Positions 1 to 8,176 of a stretch of 64,000 nt of DNA are shown piece by piece. Below the pieces are notes generated by a model that saw only the letters and a list, made by a program, of their open reading frames with translations, ran no database searches and was not told the DNA's origin. This DNA comes from JAXGXJ01 sp040772905 (GTDB lineage: Bacteria; Actinomycetota; Thermoleophilia; RBG-16-64-13), in assembly GCA_040772905.1 (NCBI GenBank), contig JAXGXJ010000014.1:3812-67811 (forward strand). The letters run 5' to 3'. Within the stretch, counting starts at the first letter, position 1. Each line of letters starts with the position of its first letter. Both the position numbers and the translations under genes were made by a program.

Positions 1-576
1 CACGATCACCGGCATGAAGTAGGCGATCATCTTCTGCTGGCCCGGGCTCTTCCTCGCGGTCTGCCACGAAGCCACGAACTGGCTGGCCATGTAGACGAAC
101 ATGAGAACGTAATCGAACTTGGTGATGTCCCTGATCCACAGCCAGCCTACGAGTGGACCGACGAACACGCCGGCGTACGAAGCGTGGCCGAGGACCTCCG
201 CGGACGGATCTGCCATGCCCGCCCAGCGCAACATGTAGTAGAGGCCGAGGAACACCGGCATCTGCAACAGCAGCGGGAGACACGACCCGAACGGACTCAC
301 CTTGTTCGCCTGGTAGAACTCCATGGTCTTACGGTTGAGGAGTTCCCGATCGTCCTTGTACTTCTGCTGCAACTCCTTGATCTGCGGCGCCAACGCCTGC
401 ATGGCCCGCATGCTCTTCAGTTGCCGCCAGGTGAGCGGTATGAGGATGATCCGCACGATGATGGTGAGGACCACGATGGACCACGACCAGCTGATGCTCA
501 GGTTGTTATGGAGGAACTCGAGCAGCCAGAAGAAGGCGCCGCTCAGCGGTCCAAAAATACTCCCCATGGTATCCAT
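1..576 (-). CDS. yidC: Membrane protein insertase YidC/Oxa1, C-terminally truncated by window edge
   Basis: The first 192 residues are visible; the gene runs off the left edge. YidC inserts proteins into the cytoplasmic membrane alone or with SecYEG. The short hydrophilic N-terminus followed by a hydrophobic helix (about residues 12-35), the charged cytoplasmic segment with QLKSMRAMQALAPQIKELQQ, then QANKVSPFGSCLPLLLQMPVFLGLYYML, are the Gram-positive-type YidC core without the large periplasmic domain of Proteobacteria. The ATG at 576 directly abuts the yidD stop codon, with a second ATG three codons later. It is the last visible gene of the rpmH-rnpA-yidD-yidC operon. Confidence 0.95.
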   Translation of the reverse strand, partial: MDTMGSIFGPLSGAFFWLLEFLHNNLSISWSWSIVVLTIIVRIILIPLTWRQLKSMRAMQALAPQIKELQQKYKDDRELLNRKTMEFYQANKVSPFGSCLPLLLQMPVFLGLYYMLRWAGMADPSAEVLGHASYAGVFVGPLVGWLWIRDITKFDYVLMFVYMASQFVASWQTARKSPGQQKMIAYFMPVIV

Positions 577-894
577 CTAGCCGCGCACCTGCTGTTCTCC
601 GCGAGGTTTGAAGAGCCTCTGCGCATCCACTGGATCGTATCCGCCGTAGCTGAGGGGGTTGCAGCGCAGGAGCCGCCAGGAGGCCAGCACCAGGCCGCGG
701 GCCACGCCGTACCGACGCAACGCGTCAACAGCGTACTGGCTGCACGTGGGATGGTACTTGCACGAACGTGGCAGTGCCGGGGAGATGACGGTCTGGTAGG
801 CGCGGATGAGCCCCAGAAGCAGGGACTTCACCGGATTGCGCATCCATTCACGCGTGGACGCGGATCGCGACCCGTGCGCAGGCCCGAGTGTCAC
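577..894 (-). CDS. yidD: Membrane protein insertion efficiency factor YidD
   Basis: Small membrane-associated protein thought to assist YidC-dependent insertion. The sequence contains the family hallmarks LIRAYQTVISPALPRSCKYHPTCS, with three conserved Cys (CKYHPTC and RCNPL), and the terminal GGYDPV. Two starts are possible: the GTG at 894, which overlaps the rnpA stop codon (GTGA) and suggests translational coupling, or the ATG at 843, which gives an 88-residue protein closer to the usual family length. The first 17 residues of the longer form are not typical of YidD, so the shorter start may be the real one. Confidence 0.92.
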   Translation of the reverse strand: MTLGPAHGSRSASTREWMRNPVKSLLLGLIRAYQTVISPALPRSCKYHPTCSQYAVDALRRYGVARGLVLASWRLLRCNPLSYGGYDPVDAQRLFKPRGEQQVRG

Positions 895-1289
895 TGTTGT
901 TCCCGTCGTTCCTCCCGCACGCCAGAGAGGCCCGCCTTGCGGAAGACCTCGATCACCTTAGCTTCAACCGCGGGGTAGCCATCGCTCTCGAGCAACTCGA
1001 CAAGCGGAGACCGCGCGATAAGGACGAAATCCATGTTCCCCCTGAAAGACTGCGCATTGGCGCGGAACGCTTCTCGCAAGACTCGTTTGATGCGGTTCCT
1101 CTCGACCGCTCCGCCCAGACGCTTCGAGACCGAGAATCCGACCCTCGATACATCCTGAGCCTCCCCCGGCGCAGCCGCAGAACGGTCGAAATAGTATAGG
1201 ACCAGATACCTGTTGGCAACCGACCGGCCCGCGCGATATACGCGGGCGAAGTCGTCGGATCGTGATAATCGGCCCCGCGACCGATTCAC
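891..1289 (-). CDS. rnpA: Ribonuclease P protein component
   Basis: Protein subunit of RNase P, which matures the 5' ends of tRNAs together with the RnpB RNA. The protein is 132 residues with the signature RNR motif in VERNRIKRVLREAFR and the N-terminal RLSRSDDFARVYRAGRSVANRYLVLY segment that lines the pre-tRNA leader cleft. The start is GTG at 1289, seven bases after the rpmH stop. It overlaps yidD by four bases. Placement between rpmH and yidD/yidC is the conserved origin-proximal arrangement. Confidence 0.96.
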   Translation of the reverse strand: MNRSRGRLSRSDDFARVYRAGRSVANRYLVLYYFDRSAAAPGEAQDVSRVGFSVSKRLGGAVERNRIKRVLREAFRANAQSFRGNMDFVLIARSPLVELLESDGYPAVEAKVIEVFRKAGLSGVREERREQQ

Positions 1290-1296
1290 GACGAGG

Positions 1297-1431
1297 TTAT
1301 GCTGAGAGGCGCTTGCGACCTTTGTCGCGCCGGCGCTTGAGCACAGCCCTGCCTGCGCGGGTAGCCATACGGGCGCGGAACCCGTGCGTCTTCTTGCGCT
1401 TCCGCTTGTTCGGCTGGTACGTCCTCTTCAC
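1297..1431 (-). CDS. rpmH: 50S ribosomal protein L34
   Basis: A 44-residue basic ribosomal protein with the nearly invariant L34 sequence: MKRTYQPNKRKRKKTHGFR at the N-terminus, then RMATRAGRAVLKRRR and a KGRKRLSA end. The start codon is GTG at 1431, preceded by a GAGGGAAC ribosome binding site. It is the first gene of the leftward rpmH-rnpA-yidD-yidC operon and is transcribed away from the origin region. Confidence 0.96.
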   Translation of the reverse strand: MKRTYQPNKRKRKKTHGFRARMATRAGRAVLKRRRDKGRKRLSA

Positions 1432-1524
1432 GTTCCCTCGCTTATGGCTATAGGGCCGCAGGCCATCGCCTCTTGCAGACCCTTGTGACAGACAATAAAG
1501 AACTCAACATACAAAGGGCGGCGA

Positions 1525-1553
1525 AGTATACAAGTCCGACAAGCCCGCGTCAA
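1525..1553 (-). promoter_or_regulatory. Sigma-70-type promoter of the rpmH operon
   Basis: On the minus strand a -35 TTGACG (1553-1548) is separated by exactly 17 bp from a -10 TATACT (1530-1525). This is one of the best consensus promoters in the window and drives rpmH-rnpA-yidD-yidC with a leader of about 85 nt. Confidence 0.85.
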
Positions 1554-1711
1554 ATCCCGGCCGGCACCAAGACCGGGCAGTTAAGGGATGCCCCCGTGGA
1601 CCTCGCCGGGGCACCGGCGCGGGTGGAATCATGACCGCGTCATGCCACGAGACCGCGCCTCACCTTCTTATTGAGTGAGGGTCGTGCGCCCACAGCGTCC
1701 GCTGACAACCA

Positions 1712-2236
1712 TCCTCCACAGCAGCGTCCACTCCTCAGAGGCCGGGTGTGCCACTTTCCCCGGATTTGTCCACATTTTCCACAGACGGCTGTGTACGCTC
1801 ACGGCAGGGAGCCGCTTCTGCCCCCCGCGGACCTCGTCCAGGGGGAGCGAACGGAGACTCCGTGGCCTCACATCGCTCCCATTGTGGCCCTCTCGAGAGT
1901 CCCGGAGCGCGCCACGATTGCTGCCTCTCCGCACCTTCCCGCCCTCGATCGCCGCCACCGCACGCCTATGGAGCCCCCGGCCCGAGTCCTGCCCCGGCGG
2001 GTATACACCCGCCGGAACCTACTTTCCCCAGTTTCAACAGAAAGTGTGCAGTTAGCGGGGTTCTCGTTCTACGTTTCTCCACGTTTTCCACAGCTGTGGA
2101 CATAACTGTGGATATTAATGACGTTTTGCCTGCTCCCAGGCGGTCAGGCTGCGCTGAAACATGGCCATAGCATGCCCGCCCCCAGGACAAAAACGCGCTA
2201 TTTCCATGGAGAGAGGGGTCGCCCGGCTGTGGAAAA
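1712..2236. other. oriC: oriC candidate: DnaA-box cluster upstream of dnaA
   Basis: The 900-bp gap between rpmH and the next gene holds no convincing coding sequence but has a run of 9-mers close to the DnaA box consensus TTATCCACA. Plus-strand copies are TCCTCCACA (1712), TTGTCCACA (1766), TTTTCCACA (1775, abutting the previous one) and TTTTCCACA (2084). Minus-strand copies read TGTGGACAT (2095), TGTGGATAT (2107) and TGTGGAAAA (2228) on the plus strand. The group 2084-2115 packs three boxes in 32 bp and is followed by AT-rich ATATTAATG, a possible unwinding element. Position beside rpmH and dnaA supports an origin. Confidence 0.75.
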
Positions 2237-2331
2237 TGGTGAGACGTCTGGCTAGAATGGCATGGCTCTTGCGGAACCGACTCCACGCCGCCCAGGCCTT
2301 GCGCCGGGCCTCTCAGGAGGGGACCTTCCCG

Positions 2332-3138
2332 ATGTTCCACGGACAGCACATCCCTGGGGATGGAGGGGCTGAGACCGCGCCCGCTCCGGCAACCACCGCC
2401 GGCGCGGGCGACCTTGTCGGCGCACCTGCCCGCATCGCCGTCTACCCCCAGCGTCACGCCATCCCCGAGGTGTTCCACGTGCCCGTCGACCGCGCCGTGG
2501 ACGGGAGTCTGCCCGGGCTCATCGACGAGTTGGCCGCCAAGACCCATGATCTGGCGCGCGCCCAGGGTGGCCGGCTCCCCATGGACATCCTGCACGAACT
2601 CGTGAGCAACCTGGTGCACGCGTCCTTCTCCGAGGTGGTCATCAGCATCCTCGACGGCGGCAACACCGTCAGCATCAGCGACCGCGGTCCCGGCATCCCA
2701 GACAAGCGCACCGCCGTCCGCGCCGGCTTCACCTCAGCCGACAGCCGGCTCAAGCAGTACATACGCGGTGTGGGATCGGGCCTGGCCCTGGTTACGGAAC
2801 GCGTCCGGCGCATGGGCGGCAGCCTGGAGATAGAGGACAACATCATGGGGGGCACGGTGGTCACGGTGCACGTGGACCCCGACCCCACGCAGGAGGCGCT
2901 CGCGCCCACAGCCGTCCCGGCCTATAATCTGTCCGACCGTCAGCTGAAGACGCTACTGCTGACGGTGGAGCTCGCTCCCGTGGGGCCCACGCGCATCGCG
3001 CGAGAGTTGGGGGTGGCGACTTCGACCGCGTACCGAGACTTGACTTTCCTTGAAGAAGCGGGGCTCGTCGTGTCTCAGGCCACAGGCCGCCGGTCGGTGA
3101 GCGACGCAGGGCTGGCGTACGTGAACGCCTTGCTGTGA
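2332..3138 (+). CDS. GHKL ATPase-domain protein with C-terminal winged helix, between oriC and dnaA
   Basis: A 268-residue protein. Residues about 50-180 form a GHKL (histidine kinase/anti-sigma type) ATP-binding fold with an N-box ELVSN (89-93), G1 box DRGPGIPD (117-124) and G2 box GVGSGLAL (146-153). No phospho-acceptor His or sensor domain is seen. Residues about 201-268 form a helix-turn-helix of winged-helix/IclR style (GPTRIARELGVATSTAYRDLTFLEEAGLV). I chose the ATG at 2332 because AGGAGG lies 12 bp upstream; the longer frame from 2161 would run through a DnaA box at 2228. It lies 36 bp before dnaA and may be co-transcribed. An ATP-responsive regulator of the origin genes is inference; the exact function is not recognised. 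Confidence 0.8.
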   Translation: MFHGQHIPGDGGAETAPAPATTAGAGDLVGAPARIAVYPQRHAIPEVFHVPVDRAVDGSLPGLIDELAAKTHDLARAQGGRLPMDILHELVSNLVHASFSEVVISILDGGNTVSISDRGPGIPDKRTAVRAGFTSADSRLKQYIRGVGSGLALVTERVRRMGGSLEIEDNIMGGTVVTVHVDPDPTQEALAPTAVPAYNLSDRQLKTLLLTVELAPVGPTRIARELGVATSTAYRDLTFLEEAGLVVSQATGRRSVSDAGLAYVNALL

Positions 3139-3174
3139 CCATGGCCTGGAAACCCTTAGGCTGGAGAAGGGATC

Positions 3175-4623
3175 TTGGATAGGCAGGCTATCGATCCGAT
3201 CTGGGGCCAAGCCCTTGAGTACATATCCAATCAGGTCAACGAGGGGACCTTCCGCATCTGGTTCGAGCCCACGGTGGGTCTGGGCCTGAAAGAAGGTGTC
3301 TACTCCATCGGCGTGGCCTCCGACTTCGCTAAGGACTGGATAGACCACCGCTTCCGCAAGACAATCGCCGAGGCCGTCTCCCATGTCGTGGGGGAAGCCG
3401 TCCGCTGCGAGATCGTGGTCTCGCCCGAGCTGTCGCGTGTGCTGTTCCAGGACGACGCAGCCCGATCTCCCCACGCGCCCGCGCCCCCCGTCGGTGGGGT
3501 GGGCGCACCGGGCGCACCTCCTTCCCCTGGCGATCCCCCTGTCGAGACACGGGTCGCGACCACGGGTCCACACCCTGCCACTTCTGTCCCTGCGGCCAAC
3601 GGTCTGCTCGAGAAGTACACCTTCGACACGTTCGTCATCGGTCAGTCGAACCGCTTCGCGCACGCCGCCGCCCTGGCTGCCGCCGAGACACCGGGCACAC
3701 AGTACAACCCCCTGTTCATCTACGGAGGCGTGGGCTTGGGCAAGACCCACCTCCTGCAAGCCGTGGGCTGGTATGTGCTCCGTCATCACCCCGGACTGCA
3801 GGTGAAGTACGTCACCCTGGAGACCTTCACCAACGACTTCATAAACTCGTTGCGCGAAGACAGCATCGAGGGCTTCAAAGCGAAGTACCGCACCATCGAT
3901 GTACTCCTCATCGACGATATCCAATTCTTGCAGAAGAAGGAGCAGACGCAGGAAGAGTTCTTCCACACCTTCAATACTCTATATGACGCGCAGAAGCAGA
4001 TCGTCATCACCTCTGACCGCCATCCCAAGGGGTTGGCCACTCTTGAAGACCGGCTGGTCTCACGTTTCGAATGGGGTCTGATCACCGACATACAGCCGCC
4101 CGACCTGGAGACCCGCGTGGCCATCCTGCAGAAGAAGGTGCGGGCCGACGGTATCGATCTGGCCGAGGACGATGTGCTCATGCTCATTGCATCACGGGTT
4201 CCCAGCAACATCCGCGAACTCGAAGGATGCCTCACACGGGTGGTGGCCTTCTCGTCGTTCACGAAACGCCCCATCACCGTAGACCTCGCCCGCGAAGTCC
4301 TCAAAGACATGCCCGAGACTTCGGCCACGCGAATCACGGTGGATCTCATCCTGTCATCGGTCGCTGATGCCACCAACATCTCCGTCACCGAGATCACCGG
4401 CGATAAACGCACCCGCGCAGTCGTGGAGGCTCGGCACCTCGCTATGTACTTGGCTCGAGAACTCACCGACTCCAGCCTTCCCAAGATCGGTGAACGTATG
4501 GGGGGGCGTGATCACACCACCGTCATCCATGCGGTGGAGAAGATCACCAAGTTGATGTCTGAGAACCGCAGCGTCTACAACCAGGTGCAGTCACTCACCA
4601 CCAAGATCAAGAGTGCGCAGTGA
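3175..4623 (+). CDS. dnaA: Chromosomal replication initiator DnaA
   Basis: A 482-residue AAA+ initiator that binds DnaA boxes, melts oriC and loads the helicase. Domain I (1-80) starts IWGQALEYISNQVNEGTFRIWFEP; domain II (about 90-140) is a Pro/Ala/Gly-rich linker; domain III has Walker A GGVGLGKTHLLQ and Walker B VLLIDDIQFL plus the arginine-finger region EDRLVSRFEWG; domain IV ends with the DNA-binding signature GGRDHTTVIHAVEKI. The start is TTG at 3175, preceded by GGAGAAGG. DnaA boxes occur both upstream (oriC candidate) and immediately downstream, consistent with autoregulation. Confidence 0.98.
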   Translation: MDRQAIDPIWGQALEYISNQVNEGTFRIWFEPTVGLGLKEGVYSIGVASDFAKDWIDHRFRKTIAEAVSHVVGEAVRCEIVVSPELSRVLFQDDAARSPHAPAPPVGGVGAPGAPPSPGDPPVETRVATTGPHPATSVPAANGLLEKYTFDTFVIGQSNRFAHAAALAAAETPGTQYNPLFIYGGVGLGKTHLLQAVGWYVLRHHPGLQVKYVTLETFTNDFINSLREDSIEGFKAKYRTIDVLLIDDIQFLQKKEQTQEEFFHTFNTLYDAQKQIVITSDRHPKGLATLEDRLVSRFEWGLITDIQPPDLETRVAILQKKVRADGIDLAEDDVLMLIASRVPSNIRELEGCLTRVVAFSSFTKRPITVDLAREVLKDMPETSATRITVDLILSSVADATNISVTEITGDKRTRAVVEARHLAMYLARELTDSSLPKIGERMGGRDHTTVIHAVEKITKLMSENRSVYNQVQSLTTKIKSAQ

Positions 4624-4889
4624 CCGCAGACCATTCTCCACATACTCCTGTAGATAACTCCGGGAGTGACTGTGCGCAGACACCCCGCACACGACGCTCG
4701 GTCACTACAGACACTCTGGCCCCCAGGCTTTCCCCGTCTCCGTCCACAACCTGCTCCCACGGATCCAGTGTCGTCGGCGGGGGTTGTTAACATGTTCCAC
4801 ACGCCCTATTACAACGGCTATCCTTCTTGTAAAGAAATACATAGTAATAGGGGCGACTCGGTCCAAGCCCAGTTACGCGAGGAGTACCG
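4624..4889. other. dnaA-dnaN intergenic region with DnaA-box-like sites
   Basis: This 266-bp gap contains TTCTCCACA (4634-4642), CGTCCACAA (4741-4749) and TGTTCCACA (4793-4801), all one or two bases from the DnaA consensus, next to an AT-rich stretch (about 4806-4856). In several Gram-positive bacteria the dnaA-dnaN gap forms part of a bipartite origin. Here it may do so, or it may serve mainly dnaN regulation. Confidence 0.55.
4784..4812 (+). promoter_or_regulatory. Candidate dnaN promoter with a DnaA box in its spacer
   Basis: A -35 TTGTTA (4784-4789) and -10 TATTAC (4807-4812) are separated by 17 bp. The spacer contains the DnaA-box-like TGTTCCACA (4793-4801), so bound DnaA would occlude RNA polymerase. 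Confidence 0.55.
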
Positions 4890-5993
4890 ATGAAGATCAC
4901 CACAACGAAGCAGTCTCTCGTGGAATGTCTGGGCATCGCGAACAAGGCCGTCTCTTCACGCAGTTCCATCCAGGTCTTGTCCGGGGTCCTCATCGACGCC
5001 CACGACGATTCGGTCGTGTTCTCGGCTACGGATATGGAGATCTCCATCAAGGCACCGCTGGCGGGGAAGGTGGAGCGGCCCGGCTCCCTGGTCGTGCCGG
5101 CGCGAATCGCGACAGAGATCGCGCGCAGCCTGCCGGTGGGTGAGGTCGTCCTGGAACAACGGCCCGGCGAGACACAGGTAGAGATCCGGGCGGGGGAGTC
5201 GCTGTTCACGCTGCACTCTTTGCCGGCCGCAGATTTTCCGCAGTTGCCGATGTTCACGAACGACGGCTTCACCATCGATAGAGCGGCGTTCATCGAGACA
5301 GTCGACAGAGTGGCGTCTTCTGCGTCACGGGATGAGACCCGTCCCGTGCTGACGGGTGTGTTTATCCAGTTGTCGGCAGATTCGGTGCGGATGGTGGCCA
5401 CGGACAGCTATCGCCTGAGTGTGAAGGAGACGGCGGTGGAATCGTCGGTATCGGAGACTCTGCAGGCCATCGTTCCCGCGCGGACCTTGCTCGAACTGTC
5501 GCGTATCGCAGGGACGGCATCGGAGCCCTCTCTGACCATCGTCCCCAGCGAGAACCAGATACTATTCCAAGTCGCAGGTATATCGCTCGTGTCGCGGCTC
5601 ATCGACGGGCAGTTCCCCAACTATCGTCAGTTGATCCCTGAGACCTTCGATTATGAAGTGGCCGTGGATCATGACGAACTGCTCGAAGCTGTCCGGCGCA
5701 TCGGTCTGCTCGCGCAGAAGAACGCACCTCTCAGGCTCCACTTCGCCCACAACACACTCACGGTCTCAGCGGAATCGCAGGATGTGGGCAAAGCCCGAGA
5801 GGTCATGCCCATCCAGTACTCGGGCGAAGAGCTCGAGATCGGCTTCAATCCCGAGTTCCTCGAGGCGGGCGTGGCCGCGATAAGGGATTCCCCCGTGTAC
5901 CTGCGCTTCATCAGCCCGTTGCGCCCGGGCCTGGTCAAGGGCGCCGGGGATGACTTCCTGTACTTGGTGATGCCGATCCGTCTCAACGACTAG
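4890..5993 (+). CDS. dnaN: DNA polymerase III beta subunit (sliding clamp)
   Basis: A 367-residue clamp subunit; two copies form the ring that tethers polymerase III to DNA. It opens MKITTTKQSLVECLGIANKAVSSRSS, carries the three-fold repeated clamp fold (about residues 1-120, 125-245, 246-367) with LLDGQFPNYRQLIP-like text (here RLIDGQFPNYRQLIP) at the second-third domain junction, and ends VKGAGDDFLYLVMPIRL, the canonical C-terminal strand lining the client-peptide pocket. ATG start with GAGGAG upstream. It is followed 12 bp later by the S4-domain gene. Confidence 0.98.
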   Translation: MKITTTKQSLVECLGIANKAVSSRSSIQVLSGVLIDAHDDSVVFSATDMEISIKAPLAGKVERPGSLVVPARIATEIARSLPVGEVVLEQRPGETQVEIRAGESLFTLHSLPAADFPQLPMFTNDGFTIDRAAFIETVDRVASSASRDETRPVLTGVFIQLSADSVRMVATDSYRLSVKETAVESSVSETLQAIVPARTLLELSRIAGTASEPSLTIVPSENQILFQVAGISLVSRLIDGQFPNYRQLIPETFDYEVAVDHDELLEAVRRIGLLAQKNAPLRLHFAHNTLTVSAESQDVGKAREVMPIQYSGEELEIGFNPEFLEAGVAAIRDSPVYLRFISPLRPGLVKGAGDDFLYLVMPIRLND

Positions 5994-6005
5994 ATCGCGC
6001 GACAA

Positions 6006-6227
6006 GTGGTCACGCGAAGCGATGTCGAGGTCGTCCTCCCCATCACGCTGGGGCAGTTCGTGAAGGTCGCCGGCATGGCGGCCACCGGGGGCGACGCCAA
6101 GATGATGGTCACCACGGGCATGGTGCGTCTCAACGGGGCGGTGGAAACGAGACGCGGCAAGAAACTGGCCTTCGGAGATGTCGTGACCGCCGGCGGGACG
6201 GAGGCAGTGGTCACCGAACGAGGCTGA
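6006..6227 (+). CDS. S4-domain RNA-binding protein, YaaA-like
   Basis: A 73-residue protein consisting of little more than one S4 RNA-binding fold: ITLGQFVKVAGMAATGGDAKMMVTTGMVRLNGAVETRRGKKL is the classic helix-helix-turn-strand pattern. Small S4 proteins between dnaN and recF (B. subtilis YaaA/RlbA type) are a conserved part of the origin cluster. Start GTG at 6006; the stop is one base before the recF GTG, so the two are probably translationally coupled. The RNA target is unknown. Confidence 0.9.
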   Translation: MVTRSDVEVVLPITLGQFVKVAGMAATGGDAKMMVTTGMVRLNGAVETRRGKKLAFGDVVTAGGTEAVVTERG

Positions 6228-6228
6228 T

Positions 6229-7326
6229 GTGCTGGTCCGGCGGGTGAGTCTCACGAACGTCCGGGCGCGGACGCGTCTGGATGTGGAGCTAGGCCCGGGG
6301 CTGAACATACTGGTCGGCCCAAACGGCGTGGGCAAGACCACCGTCCTGGAGGCTGTGGCTCTCGTCCTGCGGGGAGCCGGCCTGCGGACCGGCGCGAGCC
6401 GAGACCTCATCAACACGGCGGCGGACTATCTGCGCGTGGAGGTGGTGCTGGAAACCGCGTCTGGAACGCCTGTCACAGCGGCCGTGGCGTTCGACCGGGC
6501 GGGGGAACGGCGGCTCACCGCGGACGGCGCCGAACTGCCCGACGCGTCGCGGTGGATGGAGGCCCTCCCCCTGCGCACCTTCATCCCCGACGACCTGCGT
6601 CTCATAAAGGGAAGTCCCCGACGACGACGCGAGTACCTCGACGGCCTGGCAGCCCGCGTCGATCCGGGATATCGGGTCACGCTCCGTCAGTACGACGAAG
6701 CCCTGTCTCAACGCAACTCGCTGCTGCGCAGTCGCCGGCTCGACGACGACGCGCAGTTCGTCCCCTGGGAGCGCATCCTGGCCGACACGGGCGCCGCCTT
6801 GGCCGAGGCCAGAGCGGCGCGTCTGCAGTCGTTCGTCGGAGCCTTCCAGGCCATGTATGCCGACCTGACGGGGGCTCCCTGCGACTCCATCCGCTTGATA
6901 TACCGCAGCAACGTGGCCGGGTTGGACGCGGAGACGTACGCAGCCAGATTGGCCGGTATGAGGGACGCTGACCGCCAGCGCACCTTCACTCACCTGGGTC
7001 CGCATCGTGACGATCTGCGTCTGCTTCGTCGTGGACTCGACATGCGCGAGTGCGCCTCACAGGGCGAGCAGCGGGCGGCGATGCTTACGTTGGTGCTCGC
7101 GGAGTGGGAACAGATGGCATCGGGCGGGCAGCACCCACTCCTGCTCCTGGATGACGTCATGAGCGAACTCGATGAGACCCGGCGCCGCGCGCTGGTGGCG
7201 GTGGTGAGGCAGGGAGGACAGACCGTCGTGACCACCACCGATCTTCGCTATTTCTCGGAGGAAGAGATCGCCGCGGCCACGGTGGTGACCCTGCAGCCGG
7301 AGGACGATGCGGAGTGTACATGGTGA
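6229..7326 (+). CDS. recF: DNA replication and repair protein RecF
   Basis: A 365-residue SMC-like ABC ATPase that loads RecA at single-strand gaps with RecO/RecR. Walker A is GPNGVGKTTVLEA (about residues 30-42), the ABC signature region is ECASQGEQRAAMLTLVLAEW, and Walker B with the catalytic acidic residue is PLLLLDDVMSELDETRR; THLGPHRDDL is the family-specific segment. The start is GTG at 6229, two bases past the S4 gene stop codon region. Its stop codon overlaps the start of the following DUF721 gene, the usual recF-DUF721-gyrB arrangement. Confidence 0.97.
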   Translation: MLVRRVSLTNVRARTRLDVELGPGLNILVGPNGVGKTTVLEAVALVLRGAGLRTGASRDLINTAADYLRVEVVLETASGTPVTAAVAFDRAGERRLTADGAELPDASRWMEALPLRTFIPDDLRLIKGSPRRRREYLDGLAARVDPGYRVTLRQYDEALSQRNSLLRSRRLDDDAQFVPWERILADTGAALAEARAARLQSFVGAFQAMYADLTGAPCDSIRLIYRSNVAGLDAETYAARLAGMRDADRQRTFTHLGPHRDDLRLLRRGLDMRECASQGEQRAAMLTLVLAEWEQMASGGQHPLLLLDDVMSELDETRRRALVAVVRQGGQTVVTTTDLRYFSEEEIAAATVVTLQPEDDAECTW

Positions 7327-7964
7327 CCACATCGCGCCCCGACCCGGATTTCCACGCGCTCGGCGATCTGCTCACCGAGGCCGGCCTGCCCGCGGGCTCG
7401 GACCCCTCGACCCGAGCGACCGCTTTCTCGACAGAGGCGACGGCTGCGGGTGGACGGCAAAGCCGCGTGTCCGGTCTGGCGAGGCGGCTGGCCATGGTGT
7501 GGGCGGAGGCGGTGGGGCCGGAGATCGCCGACAACGCGCGGCCGCGACAGCTGCGGAACGGTCGCCTGGTGGTGTCGACGTCGTCGTCGGCCTGGGCTCA
7601 GTCCTTGCAGTTCATGGCCGAGGACATCAGGGGGCGGCTGAACGAGATGCTGGGCGAGGAAGCGGTGAGGACCATGTTCTTCCGCCACGCCGGCTGGGAG
7701 GCTTCCCCCTCGTCGTCCGAGCCCGCGGCGCAGGCGTCTGCGGCGGCCTCGGTCCTGTCTTCCGCACCGGCGCTCGGCGGCGCGGGGGTCGCGCCGGACC
7801 CCGGCGCTCGGGCAGGCGGGGAAGTGCCGCGGACTCTCGATGCCGACCAGCGGGCTGCACTCAGGGCGGTGCGGGAGTCGGGGCTGGCCGCCGACCTCAC
7901 GGCGACCATCGAGCGCGCGATGATGGCGGCCTTCTCACGCCCACCTGTCCGCGAGGAGAAGTAG
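7320..7964 (+). CDS. DUF721 (DciA-like) protein
   Basis: A protein of about 214 residues. The DUF721 core (about residues 45-120) contains LARRLAMVWAEAVGPEIADNARPRQLRNGRLVV and SSSAWAQSLQFMAEDI, matching the DciA family, whose members load the replicative helicase DnaB in bacteria lacking DnaC/DnaI. The second half is Ala/Ser/Pro-rich, likely a disordered extension, ending in a helical EEK tail. The ATG at 7320 overlaps the recF stop codon (ATGGTGA) and has GGAG five bases upstream; a GTG two codons earlier (7314) is an alternative. The helicase-loading role is by family, not shown here. Confidence 0.88.
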   Translation: MVTTSRPDPDFHALGDLLTEAGLPAGSDPSTRATAFSTEATAAGGRQSRVSGLARRLAMVWAEAVGPEIADNARPRQLRNGRLVVSTSSSAWAQSLQFMAEDIRGRLNEMLGEEAVRTMFFRHAGWEASPSSSEPAAQASAAASVLSSAPALGGAGVAPDPGARAGGEVPRTLDADQRAALRAVRESGLAADLTATIERAMMAAFSRPPVREEK

Positions 7965-8015
7965 AAGCACCGCCACAGGCGGACACAGGGCAAAGGAAAA
8001 GAAGGCCCGATGTGG

Positions 8016-8070
8016 TATTATTCTCGCCATACGGGCTGCCCTTCGTACGGTCGCGATAGCGGCCGTTTTT
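8016..8070 (+). promoter_or_regulatory. gyrB leader: -10-like element and intrinsic terminator/attenuator
   Basis: In the 212-bp gap before gyrB there is a TATTAT -10-like hexamer at 8016-8021 (no clear -35) and, downstream, a 7-bp stem CGGTCGC (8048-8054) / GCGGCCG (8059-8065) with a GATA loop followed by five T (8066-8070). The hairpin either ends the dnaN-recF-DUF721 transcript or, if transcription begins near 8028, would act as an attenuator 107 bp before the gyrB start. Confidence 0.55.
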
Positions 8071-8176
8071 CCCAGCATTCCGGGAGTATCCGGTCTTCGG
8101 CCTGCAGCCTCGCAGGCACACTTCTCCAGGAACTGCCCAGCCCGGCGCAGAGACCAGATTGTGAGGTCGCACAGGA

